From Diprion similis (lineage: Eukaryota > Arthropoda > Insecta > Hymenoptera > Diprionidae): a stretch of 64,000 bases of DNA. The stretch covers positions 9,173,646 to 9,237,645 of the forward strand of contig NC_060118.1 in the NCBI RefSeq assembly GCF_021155765.1, written 5' to 3'. A model generated the notes under the pieces. The model did not search any database. It had not been told where the DNA came from and saw only the letters and a list, made by a program, of their open reading frames with translations. Position numbers and translations under genes: made by a program. Position 1 is the stretch's first letter. Each line of letters begins with the position of its first letter. Shown one piece after another: positions 1 to 13,177 of the stretch.

Positions 1-17
1 TATTCATCCCTTTACAG

Positions 18-194
18 ATTGCTCTCTGAACGTGCATCGTCAGTGTGTTCATGTCGTCGACGAAAATTGCCCGGGTCCATTGGTGGTCAGGAAAGAGAAG
101 GGTGATCGCATCAGTAAATTTATAGGCATAATTCGACCTGAACGAAAACCACCATCGTCTCACCACCATCTTTCTCAGCATTTTTCACACAATC
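18..194 (+). CDS. RhoGEF2: RhoGEF2 exon with C-terminal half of the C1 domain
   Basis: The exon starts after a pyrimidine-rich acceptor ending TTTACAG and ends at a GTAAGA donor. It reads CSLNVHRQCVHVVDENC, which is the second half of a C1 (phorbol-ester/DAG type) zinc finger: C-x4-H-x2-C-x7-C. The first zinc ligands lie in an exon outside the window. The basic stretch ISKFIGIIRPERKPP follows. The exon enters with one base carried over and leaves after the first base of a codon. Confidence 0.85.
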
Positions 195-3100
195 GTAAGA
201 GAATGGTTTCTTATCTCCTAAGTAATCGACAAACGTAATCTAACGAATGATCTTAGTTGTAAATATCTAACGAAAGGTATGAAGAAAAAAAAAAAAACAT
301 TGAATAAGTTAGTGTATTTTTGCTTCTAGTTGATCGAATCAAAAAATCTGAAGATGACAGTGGCGTTCTAACGGATGGAGAAAACGGTGAGTCTCGGCTC
401 TATGAACGTAAAATATGGGAATCTCCTCAAAGAATTGAGATGCAACGTGTGACGTACATAATCAAGATCCAGCCTATTTTTGTCAATTTGCGAACACATC
501 ATTGAGACTTACTCAACTTGCTTAACTCTCTTATCTCTACGAAAGTATGAAGTATAAAGATAAGCGCTTATCTTTGCGCTCGTCGGAACGTCGGAAAAAA
601 AATCCCCAATCCCGATAGATCGAATATCGGCAGTACAAGCGTATCTCCTTGTTGGTGGCGATGAGGTTGCCGTCAGTTGTTAGTGAAACAGGAATATTGG
701 ACAGTAATTATCGTGATGCGGCATCTGCCATCCTGTTACAAACACTGCATACCGTTAAAGTACAACAAATTGTCACGGAAATATGCGGAAAAAGTGAAAT
801 GGTTCATTTACCTCGAAGGTCAGTCGGTCAGAATATTTAATCAGTTTTGCGCAGTCCTGTGTGTATGTACGATTGATTATTTTCTCCTCAATACAAACTC
901 TTTCCGAGAACTAGTTATCAGCTCAAACCCGTTGCGAATACGTGTGAAATATTGAAATAATAATTTTTACGAACATGCGAGCCACTTTCTTGCTCTGCGA
1001 AAGATCGTTTAATTCTTGTTTTCTCTTCTTATCCTCGTTTCCGGCTGACTCATTCATCGCGATACATTATTTTCGAAATAAATCATCGATATTTGTCTGT
1101 GGGCGACAATTATTATCGCCTCTCTATTGCGCGTCGTTATTTACCAGTGTTTACATATTTCTCGATATGTTTTCGGTTGGATCACGTAGCCGGCAACACG
1201 CTTTGGTTCAATGCCAACGTCCGCATGTATCCACAGTCTCGCCTTGTACAAGAAATTCGAGACTTGCTACCGCTGCTGCACTTCGGAATTTGAATTAACA
1301 TTTGCCAAACCTATTACACGTGCTCCCTCTGCACGTGCGAAAATAAACGATCGAGCTCTCACCGGACACACAAAACACAAAAGCTCGCAGGGATTTCGAA
1401 TATAATAACAAACTGGATATACACACACGTTATAGGCATATGAAATCTGAAGAAAATAGAAAGAATAAGCTCTGATTAAAGATTCGTCCGTCGTAATCTT
1501 ATAATCAATTTATTTATCACTTCAAGCATTTTGTAAAAAACAGAATTTTTCTACATTTTAATATATGAGTTTTAATTTCTTCTTCATGTTGGGAGAAAAT
1601 TCAATGTTTTCTATATATTTAATTATACGGAGAAAATGTATACATATGTGTACACAGAGTGAGTTCTTAACGACTGCACGGTCTGTCATCTGCTAAAATT
1701 TAATGCGCACGCGCTATAAATCGAGATCAACTGTTCGCCAGGGTGACCAACTGTCTCTAACCTAAAAATTTTTGCTCAATTCGCAACGGTCAAATGTTTT
1801 GAGGTTAGAGTTAGTTGGCCGGCCTGTCGAACAGTTGCTCTCGATTTGTAGCGCATGCGCATTAGACTTTAAGAGACCGCGGCGGGTGATGTAGTAGTTA
1901 GAAATTCACTCTATACATACCTACATATTACAAATTCTATGGAATCGGCACGTGTATCTATAAATTGGCATACGCATCAGAAATACGGTCGATTCACGGA
2001 GCTGGTCATTACGTAACATACGCACACATATTTACACGTATTAATAACAAAGCTGCAAAGTTCCCCATTTCAGAAATCATTTCGCCAATCGTATTGCAAT
2101 AATGCGCGCGTGCATAACACAAGAAGATAACAACGAGCGTGCTGACGATGAGTGATGAAAGAAAGATCTTCAACGAAAGCGGGGAAATTGTGTGATTAAA
2201 TTTAGTGGTATTTTTTTTTCTTTCTTCTTCTCTTTCCTTCATTGTTGAACGTATTATGCATACATATGTATAGAAAAATGTCGAACCAAGCCACATCCTG
2301 TGGAGCTTATAGTTCAAGATCCGGTAGATAAAGCTTTAGCAACGCCAACGGTATGAAAAGAAAAAGAAACCGCGGAGGGGGGGGATAAAAAAATTAAGGA
2401 AGAGACAAAAAATTAGACGAATATTAATGTGAACGATGATGTTGGGTGTTGCAAATATTACGCCTGATTATCAAAGATTATCGCCTCACGCGTGTTACAC
2501 TTTCATGTGTCTATATGCCGTATGACAAAGTCTATCGATGAATTTTCATAATACCGACGAGAGCGACTTTACACTTGTCGGTGTATAGGTATGTTCCACG
2601 TGACCGGGAGGTTCGGCGGATGGAAGAATATACTATATATAAACAGTGATTATTTTTAATCCCTCTCTCGTGGACGTCCGTATGCCTGCAACGCTTCTTA
2701 CTTATACTCTTAGAAATGCTGGGGGAGCTTCGAACTTTCAAAAATAGTGCACCCGAGGCTATATAACGAAATTCCTCTACGGATACACGAATTCCGGTGG
2801 GGAAGAACGCGTCGCTGCGTGTTTCGTTCAATCTGCCTAATACGAATGATGGAATTTTTATTTTTTTTTTCCAGAGGGAAAGAGAAGAGTTGTTCGATAA
2901 AAATTTACTTAAAAACTTTGCCGGTATTGCAGAAATTTTTTTATTCACATAATTTAATTTTACACGTAAATTAATGCCTATAGATTCTCTACCTAATGGA
3001 TCTGAATTGTCGACATTTTTCTTCTACGACCGAGTCTAGTCGAATGTTTATCTCGATAGTGGATTTTTGGTAAATCCGGAAATATTTGATCTCAAGATTT

Positions 3101-4579
3101 CTGTGTATACAGATGATCCGAATTACGGACAAATCCCCAGCCGTCTGTCTTCTTTCACATATGCAACTTCTCGGTACTTGATGGGGCGGAGGGGGGAGGG
3201 GAAAAAAAATCATGCGTATAATAATACGCGCAGACTTTTAATTATCACGTAGCAGATCGCCAACGCTTCACTGGCATTAAATACGTGTTAAAACACACAC
3301 ACACACACAGTTTGTGTCGTTGTTGGTCGTCGTCGTCGTTGTCGTTGTTTCCTGTCCCCGCTGTGTAGTGTTAACACAGCCGAGATACGATAGTCTTGAA
3401 ATATATGTGAGTTTGTATGCGTTTCGAATGTGCGGTAGGGACGGAGCAAAGCCTTGTCGTTCTTTCGTGGTTTCAGTCAGTCAGTCAGTCAGTCAGTCAG
3501 TCAGTCAGTATGTACGTACGTTTTCCGAGCGATAAACGTACCGTCTTTTACATTCTAATTCTGTTAAAAAAATTTAATTGCTAGTTCTTAGTTATTATAG
3601 TTGCACAGAATCGCGGTGCGAACTTGATCTTCAAGTTTAAATCGTCGTCATCCGATTATCATCGAGTTTTGACGAAGAAGAAAGTTTAAAAAGAAAATTC
3701 TAATCTATCAGTGATATATATAGTATATATATATATATGTATATCTAGTGCTTGCGAAATACTAAGCGCTAAGAAACAGTGATTAATTAACGTTTTAACG
3801 TGGTTTCGTACTTCCGTTATCGATAGTGTAACGTTCGCCGTATCGTTTTCAAACGACGTTTAATAAAAATGTCGATATAGCTTTTCTAAAAATTCAGTGA
3901 CACGGAAATCGACATTAAAGAATGAAAAAAATTAAATGAAATAAGAGAGAGAGAGAGAGAAAGAAAATAATTATGATATTTTGTGTTTGATTTAGACACT
4001 GATCGACAGGCAATAACAATGTAACAGTGACAAACAGGGTTCTTCGAATTTACAATAAATCCGTGGTTATTCGCGATTTAAATTTATCGCCATAGAAGAT
4101 AATTATATCGAAATGATATAATCGACGAGGTTTGACTAATTCAGAGTACACGATGCCTCGTGGATTAAAATCCGTTGCCTTCGGCCGTTGACATCTTTTT
4201 TTTTTTTTTTTTTTTAGTTTTCTCCTTCATTTTTGTTCTTTTCTCACTAATGGAAAAGAATTCGAAATCATCAACGCGTTCGTCAGACTTTAGCGAATAT
4301 CTTACACCACCGCACTTGGCAAAAACCGCGGAACTTATTTTGCAAACGCGGTTCGCACGTGGCTACTGTAAACCGGAAATAGCAAATGAGTGAAAATCCT
4401 GAGGGGGCGTGAATCGGGAAGGAATATTACAGCCGAAGATTCGTCGAGGTTGAAAATAACGACGAAAGGGTGTTTCGTACGCGAAGGAAACAAGGGAGGG
4501 AGAACAGGAATAAAATCCTGTACAGAAACGTTGTGGAGAAGTGAGAGAAACGGAAAGAGAGAGAGAGAAAGTAAGACAA

Positions 4580-4630
<51 letters not shown>

Positions 4631-6213
4631 ACAGGATCGGAAACTATCGGTACACGAGACACAGATGCTGGAGATAGAATTACGAAGAGAAGTAGGAGAA
4701 AGAATCGGCGGGGGGAAACGGGAGGAAGAGGAGAACCGAATTGTAGGAGAGGAGGGAAAAACTCTGGACATGTCTCCCCACCCCCGAAACAACGTCGTTA
4801 CCGCCACTTCCTCTTCGTCTTCTTCTTCTTCTTCTTCTTCCTCTTCCTCTTCCTCTTCTTCACCCCTTATTAGCGGCTTCAGTCCGTTCAGAATATCCTC
4901 GGAGAGCTACAGGAGAAAATTTTCCCGCAAGTCGTCAAAGATCGATGGTATTATGCGTGTAACAATAACGTTAAACACTGCATTGCATTATTTTTTCTCT
5001 CTTTCTCCAAGATTCTTCGTTTTATTTTTTTATTTTTTTTGTTTTAGTTTTCTTCTTTATCGTCGCGAATCAATCTACCCCAGGGACTAATAAAACTCTT
5101 CCATTCATCGTCTTGCGTTCTTCTTCTTTTTTTTTTTTTTTTTTTTTTTCTTTTTCTTACTCTTCCATTTTTCCTTTGGTCTTTTTGTTTTCGTTTTGTG
5201 CCACGCTAATCTATATTCTTCCATTATTTCTTGTATCTACGCAGAGCTGGCATTTTTGTTTATCTCTATTCTCTGTGTGTTTATCGTTTCGCGTTTTCAT
5301 ACTCACTGTGAAGTATTATACTAGGTATACATCTGTGTGTGTGTGTGTGTGTGTGTGTATATTCCAATCTGAATCGCGGAAAGATAAATGACCGAGAGAA
5401 CTCGAGACAAGAATAAGAATAAGAATAAGAATAAGAAAAAGAAAAAGAACGAACAGCAAAAGATATGTAGGTATAAGCTAACGATTATCGTTGAAGAGTA
5501 TAATTAGCCCTGGTCGTTTGCGAAAAAGAAAAACCAAACAAAAAAAAAAACAAAAAAAAAACAACAACAAAATATATACATATATATTAGGATGGCGCAA
5601 AAAAACCGACCATTTTTTTTTTCTAGTCTCGTGTGACATAATGTTAGTTTTTGATGTTTTAAGAGCCCACTCCAAAGGAAAGTTCAGAAAAAAAAATTTA
5701 TAAGAGGTCGCTCCACATTTTTTAAAACGTCAGAAATCGTCAATAATCGTTTTTTTTTTGCTTTCTAATTTTTTTTCTCGTTAAGGTCTAATTTTATAGA
5801 CAAAAAAAAAAAAAAATAAGTTTCCGAAAGTTTCAGTTCAAAATTTGAATTTTGAAAGGTCGCTCATAATTTTTTTCTCAATTTTTTGGTGTATTTCTTT
5901 AGATCTTTTCGAGCGACCTTTTAATATTCATATTAAAATTTTATAAATTTTTTTTCTCCAATTTAGTAAGAAAGAATCGACAACAATACACCGCGACATG
6001 AATTAAAAATCAAACAAAATACTGAAAATATAATTTTTTTAATTAAATTTTTTGACGATTTTTGACATATTAAAAAATTTAGAGCGACCTCTTAAAATTT
6101 TTTTTTCATGAGCTGTCCTTTGGAGTGGGCTCTTAAAACATCAAAATCTAACATTTTGTCGCACGAGACTCAAATAAAAAAAAAAAATAATTTCGGTTTT
6201 TTTTTGCGCCACC

Positions 6214-6252
<39 letters not shown>

Positions 6253-7849
6253 GAATAAATTAAAAAAAAAAAATCAAAAATCTCATCGTTACGAAAATAA
6301 ACTTGCAAATACTCGCACGTCTCAACAGCTAAACCCGAGGAGGAGAAAAACGTCTACGGAATCGTAAAACTACCGTCGCACATCCTGACAGAAGTGAGCG
6401 AAAGAATTTCAGGAGAAACTGTGCAGGTGGTCGGTATCGCGGAGAGCAAAGTATCGCCGACTGGCGCAACGACGACAAGGGATAACAATAAAGTGGTAAA
6501 AATATCCAAGGCTAAGGCTAAGGCCAAGACAAAGTCCAAGTCCAAGTCCCTCAAGAGTTCGAGGTCCTCCTCACTCTACAGCAAAAATTCAATCGCCGGG
6601 AGAGTTTGGGAGAGATTAGGAGCCGTCAGGAAGACACGAAGTGCCGGTGACATCGCCGACGTTGAGGAGGATAACGGAATCGTTATTCGATTTGAGAAAA
6701 TTATACCACCACCACCGCCGCAACAACAACAACAACAACAACAACAACAGCAACAATATCCTTCTTCGTTCGCCGTTGACGAGGTCCTCGCACTTCGGTC
6801 TGAGGATAAAACTAAACAAGGTTCATTTTTAGGAGTTTTTTTTTTTGTTTCTAGTCAAGGATACAGATGGATAAATATTTTTATACGTGGATGGTAATAT
6901 TGAGGAATTATTGTTGTACTTTGAACGGTTGATTAGAAAAAATATTAATGATAATGATAATTAGGTTTGTGCTGATATTGTATTGAAAACGGTAAGAATT
7001 TTATTGAATTTGATTTGATTATAGTGTTTTTGATAACTGGGATTGGGAAGAAGGATTGTTTGATGTTTTTTGCGGTTTGAGAATGTTTGAAAAATTGGGG
7101 CGGGAGTTGATGTTACGAAATGATGAAAAATTGCGAAAGTGCCTCGATTATACGAATTATTATATTTACTGGCGAAATGTGAAGTGAATAAGAAAGGAAA
7201 CCTTTTGCGAAAGAATAAAGTATCGAATGGTCCGAAAGCCGAAAGGTGATTCAGAGTTCCGAAATGCAAGATTACGAAAATTCAAGTTATACGATTGAGC
7301 AAAGTTCCGATAAAGTTTCGATGGAGTAAAAATTGGAAAATTAAAATATACTCGGAGAGAGCGTAATTTACTCGACGAGTGACTGTGAAAAATGAGAAAA
7401 ACCGGAAATCGAAATGATTATAGGATTTCGAAGTTTCTCGGAGTTACGCTTTTTTTTTTTTCCAATTTTCAACTTTCAGCGCCAAGTTTCGGACCATTCC
7501 AAACTTTGATGTTTCGTCAAAGTTTGATTTCTTTACTCTTAAGTTTTGGCGCCAAGAAATTTGGAATTTGCCATTTTCGTAACTTTTCAAATTCAAAACG
7601 TCAACCCCGCCCCCCTAAAGTGGTTTAAAAAAAACCCCAAAAAATAACGAAATTAAAAAAAAAAAAAAAAAAGCAAAGAACAAAAGACAAGAAAAGAAAA
7701 AAATTAACACCAAGCGACGAAGCAGGTTTTTAATTTTAATTCTCCTCGTAATCAATTGTTTCTCGCAAATTGTTGTTGTGACGAATTTGTTGATTCTTAT
7801 TATTCATTCATTGAAATTTGATTCATGATTTTATTTCTGTACTTTATTC

Positions 7850-7885
<36 letters not shown>

Positions 7886-8850
7886 TTTCCTCCTTATCAA
7901 TTATATGTTTCATATTGCAAGTAAACCCGCGATTAAAAACCAACAATATTATTCACGTATGAATATATTTATTTATGTGTGTGTGTGTGTGTATAATAAT
8001 TTACAACGTGTGTATACAGTAAACGTGTATCTAATGAAATGAAACGAACGAAGGCGTCGCGTCGGACGTGTGATTCGTCAGGGGCGTTGAATAATGACGG
8101 TTATATTATAAATATAGAACATGAAGAAGAAGAAGAAGAAGAAGGAGAAAATAAGAAAAGAATGAAGTGATCAGTTTTGCAGCTGACGTACTTCCTCAGC
8201 TCTCCTCGTGCGTCTCGTCGCGTGTTTTACAGATAGAGTAGCTTGTGCCAATACGTAAATACATACTCTATGCATATGTATATATGTATAATAATATATA
8301 TGCCAGCTTAAAACGTTTCTTACCTAGGATTTAAAAAGAAAAAAAAAAAAAAAAATATATATATTTTTCTAATTATGTAACGAAATCGCGATAAACTTTA
8401 AACTACAAGCGATAGATTCTTCTCTCGTGTTCACAGAATGATGATCGCCACCTGCAATTCGTAATTAAATTTTTATTTATTTATTTATTTATTTATTTAT
8501 ATGTATATGGGGTATTCCACGCCAACTTGATCAGTGTTAAGCCCTGACTATCTAAAAATCATTTCATGTTTTTTTTTAATAACGTTTTACTCGGTAAAAA
8601 ATTGCGACCTGAATTTTTTTTTTTTTCATCAAACCGTTGATTTTTCATAAATATTTCAAGTCGACTGTAAATGCCCATTTTTCGAATGCTGAAAGAATTC
8701 TCAGAAATCCAGTGATTCACGGAAAAAACATTATTTTTCTATTTTTTACCTTATACGGAATTTTTTGATCTTTAAAGGTAAAATATAAATATTTTTAAAT
8801 TTGAATATATATTGCATCAAAAATTTTGACGGTATAAATTCAGAAAAAGC

Positions 8851-8891
<41 letters not shown>

Positions 8892-8942
8892 AAAAAATTA
8901 TTAACATGCGGTGATGTATTCTGAAAAGAGTTTTCGAATGCC

Positions 8943-8995
<53 letters not shown>

Positions 8996-9774
8996 TTCTT
9001 CCTGTACGTATTGATCATAAATCAGAGAAAAGGAGAAAGAAGTTAACGAAATATTATACAGCGTGTCGCGAAGGATTGTGAAAAGATGAAAAAAGAAAGA
9101 GAAAATGAAAAAAAAAAAAAAAAAAAAGAAGGCAGGCTAAGAAACGTAAGAGCGTAACGTAAGAACGTCGAGGCATGAAGAGAAAAAGTCTGTAAAATTG
9201 TAAAAATAAATAATCGATAACTGTGCAGGTATGTATGTTTAATCCACGTGTTAAATGTAAACGGAAATTTATTTTCAAACTTCAACAAGCCGCGAGGAAT
9301 ATACCTAATGTGTATAAAGTATAAACTATAATTATAAGTCTATATAGCAACTGACTGACTGACTGACTGCTGCACCATTCTTACGGAAAACAGGGTGAAT
9401 GAAAAGAGGTTGCCTGCCTGCCTGCCTGCCTGCCTACACGTTGATGATGAATAATTAGAGGATATAAAATCTCCTTCGACGTCCTTCAATTATCAATTAA
9501 ACGCGATTCACATTTCATCCGAAGACTGGAAACGAATATAAATAATTAACAAGCAGAACCACAAATCATGCGTAAAGAAAATAATCCGCGCTTCATGCAA
9601 ATTGCAAAATTATCGTCTGGATGCATTCCTATAAAGGTCTAATAATTTCTTTTCCGCCGTTGGTGAGTGGGAGGGGGGTGGGGAGGGGGGGGGGGGGGTG
9701 GTTTACAAATGTCGTGATATTTTCAAACTTTATAGTCGTTGCAACTCTTTTGTATACTATTGTTGTTATTATTG

Positions 9775-9815
<41 letters not shown>

Positions 9816-10817
9816 GCGAGGGACACTTGGAGATATATCAAATATATATATAATAAACGCACACACGCGCGCACACATACAAAGAGGGCGAAAAACGGAT
9901 GTGCGGAATTGCAGAAGTAGATCGCAGGAAGGAAGAGAGATTAGATGTGCTTTCGTGGATCGCAGTCTCTGCATATATTTTTTGTACCATATATACATAC
10001 GTTATAGTGTACGATGTTACACATCATTCGCGTTTGCATATGCATAAATTTTATTAGAAATTTTCGATAAAATATCAAATGGAGAAGAATAAAATGACGA
10101 AAGTTTGATTTCGTTTGTGTAATTTTATTGACAAAAGTTTCGTAAAGGGAACGATGCGGTGTTTTTTTTTTTTTTTTTTTTTTCTTCTCTCTCCAACGTA
10201 TATTTGACGAAATTTGAACATTTCGTCCATCATAGTTGGATACACCGTCTGAGAATTCTTGCAATTTGATTTAAAATTCGCGATCAGCCGACATTGAAAA
10301 ATCCTGCGTACCTATTATACTGTTTTTGTCACCGCATCAGATTCGATCAACCGGATACGCCATGTTGGATAGATATTTTGAAATTTTTTTTATTTCAGTT
10401 TCGTTGAAATTTTCTGCGAGCAAGAAAAATCAAATTAGAATATTATATCGTTGAAAAAATGAAAAAATGAAAAAAAAAAACAACAATTTGAACGACAACG
10501 AGTACAATAATAATGGTCCGGAAGAAGAATAAAAAAGAAAGAAAGAAAGAAAGAAAAAAAAAAAAAAAAACCTCTACGTACTCCGAAATTTAATAATTTC
10601 TTTCAAAAAGATTGCGATTTTTTTTTTTTTTTTTTCTTTTTCTTTCTTTTTTCTTCTTTCTCTGCTGATTCAAATTATTCGACAATATTCGATATACCTA
10701 TGTAAATAAACAAACTTTGACGAGTCGTGCAAGGATCAGGAATCCCCGACGAGTGTACTCGTCATTATTCATCCCCCCCCCCCCCCCCCCCCCTTACCCC
10801 TATCGCACCCAGGAAAC

Positions 10818-10873
<56 letters not shown>

Positions 10874-11876
10874 GAAACGGAGTCATGCAGCGAGAGACAG
10901 AATTCAAAGGCCATAAAATAAGCCCTCGACATCGCGATGATGCGAACGATAGTCGGTTGTTTCCATGCACAATCTTCTCGCGCTCTTCTATACATACATA
11001 TATATATATATATATACGTAAAACGATTCCACGCTAATATTCCTCTCTATATTTAGAAAGACGGGCGTGCGCTTTTTCGCCTCGGGTTAGAATGTATGTA
11101 TGTATGTGTTGTGTTGTGTTGTGTTGTGTTGTGTTGTGTAATGTATATATGTTATAGACGGGCGTCCCGACGCCCCCAACCTTCCTCAAACTTGCGTTGC
11201 GGCAACGGCAACACTCTCGTCAGAAACTATACAAAGTCGATATTAAATTAGGATTGATTGGTACGGATATCGGGCATTAAAGAACTGACCTAGTATGTAG
11301 TAGTAGAAAAATCTATAACCTCGAGTAGGTAACAAAAATTTTCTTGGGGAAAATAAAGTGGTGCGGAAAGGTTTGGTTATTTTATTTTATTTTATTTTAT
11401 TTTATTTTATTCTCTTCATTTGAAGTTGAAAAAAAAAAAAAAAAAAAAATTTGGAAATTAGGACGTTTACAATTATCAGGACAGTGTAATTTTTTTTTTT
11501 TACCTCATCCTACGCCGATTCTCGTTTTTCCTCATATTTTTTACAGTCTTCGCGAATTTTGCAAAGGTTCAGGATTTTTTTTTTTTTTTTTTCTTTTCAA
11601 CCAGAAAACTAGACTTTGTACGTTGTTGAATATATCTGGAAAATACTCGGGCTAACGAGGAAATTTTTGTTTTTCGTAGATATACCTTCTATTTTGCAAT
11701 CCAAAATTACCGGCGCGAATCTGTAAATATTTTTAATTGTATCATTTTGTCACCGTCGTCATCGGTGTGAAATTTTTATAGAATCGCACGATAGCGAAGA
11801 ATAGCACTTGACATGGATAATAGAATAGAATAGAATAGAATAGAATAGAATAGAATAGAATAGAATAGAATAGAAT

Positions 11877-11952
<76 letters not shown>

Positions 11953-13146
11953 AAACAAACAAACAAGTAAAAAATACTTTTGTTAAATCAACAGGAAAAC
12001 TTCATTATAAAACTTAAGTATATTTTCTTACACGCGTAGATATGAATTCGTGTAATAGAAAAATAAAAAAAAAAAATTTGTTTTTAAAATAATCGACTGG
12101 CCAAAATTATTCGTAAAAATAGAGAAAAAAAAATATACAATAAATATTTGTTCTATGCAAATGTTTTTGAACAATCAGTGCACCGCGGCAATTTTTTTTT
12201 TTTTTTTTATATTTAAATAATAGAAAAGTCTTTGAAGATATAATAAATAAATCGATTTTGACTTACATTTGGCGAATTATTAAAGCAACGAATGGCTGTT
12301 ACGTTTCAAAACTTATTTTGGCACGTTTAAATAATATATATCTGTATCTGTATAGATTCTTAACACACTCGCGTTGCTGTTACGAACGATCGAGATAAAA
12401 AACTACTTAATACGCCTTAGCTGTGCTGTTATATTTGGGGATTGCCGATATGGCTTCGGTATCTTTGAGAATTTCGAGTGTGCTTTTAGCCCCAGCCTTC
12501 CACTTCCATTATAATATACGAGCTCTTCTCTATCGTCCCGTTTCCGCTATCGCGATCCCCTAGTTTTTCTGTTAATAATGTTAAATAAAAAAAAAAATAA
12601 AAAAATAACAAGCTGCGCTATTTAATTACAATATTAATTCCTTTTCTTACCGTATTAAGTTATACATTAGAGTGGGTAAAAAAAATTAATTTTTCATCTT
12701 TAGTCACCGTGAAAATATCTTTCAAGATGAAGAAAAAAAAAATGTCCACAAAAGTTTAAGCTCTTAATATAATTAATTTTATTAAATGTTTATCCGCGAT
12801 TTTCCATTTTACCGTTTAAATAACGCGGGAATTATTTATTTATTTATTTTTTTCCCATTCATTCATTCAATTTTTATACGACGTCAATCATCGCATCGTT
12901 TTTCTTTCCAGGGGATCACCGAGCCGGTGGATTCGGAACCGGAAGCGCTGGCGGTAACAGCGAACGAGGACGAGGCAGTTCCGGTTACGGAACGGGGGCG
13001 GAACACGCCGAGAGTATGGACGACCCTTCCTCGAGGGAAGACATCGCCGAAATGTATGCAAATCTTGGACTTACATTTATGTATACAATTTTACAAAATT
13101 TTTATTCACACTTATTTTCGAAGCGTTGAGAAAAATTTCTATTAAT

Positions 13147-13177
<31 letters not shown>

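Larger units (their letters stand above)
3290..4664 (+). promoter_or_regulatory. Candidate internal promoter and 5' UTR of RhoGEF2
   Basis: This stretch has a (TCAG)9 array at 3473-3509, whose repeated TCAGT matches the arthropod initiator, followed by CpG-containing sequence. Long open purine-rich stretches and a (GCT)17 repeat come next, ending at the ATG of a candidate first exon at 4665. No clear TATA box is seen. The promoter role is inferred from position and from the downstream exon, not shown. Confidence 0.35.

Noticed and set aside
4541..4873. Open frames of polyAla, polySer and polyCys through the (GCT)17 repeat on both strands
   Set aside because: Open reading results from the trinucleotide repeat and purine-rich DNA. 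Only the frame joining at 4947 in the correct phase was kept as a candidate.
11742..11966. Minus-strand open frames of alternating Leu-Ser and Ile-Leu-Phe-Tyr
   Set aside because: Translations of the (GA)35 and (TAGAA)12 repeats; no start context, splice sites or codon signal.
12786..13145. 119-codon plus-strand frame ending VWTTLPRGKTSPKCMQ
   Set aside because: Overlaps the real RhoGEF2 exon 12912-13053 in a different frame. The Gly/Ser frame fits the exon phases on both sides; this one does not.
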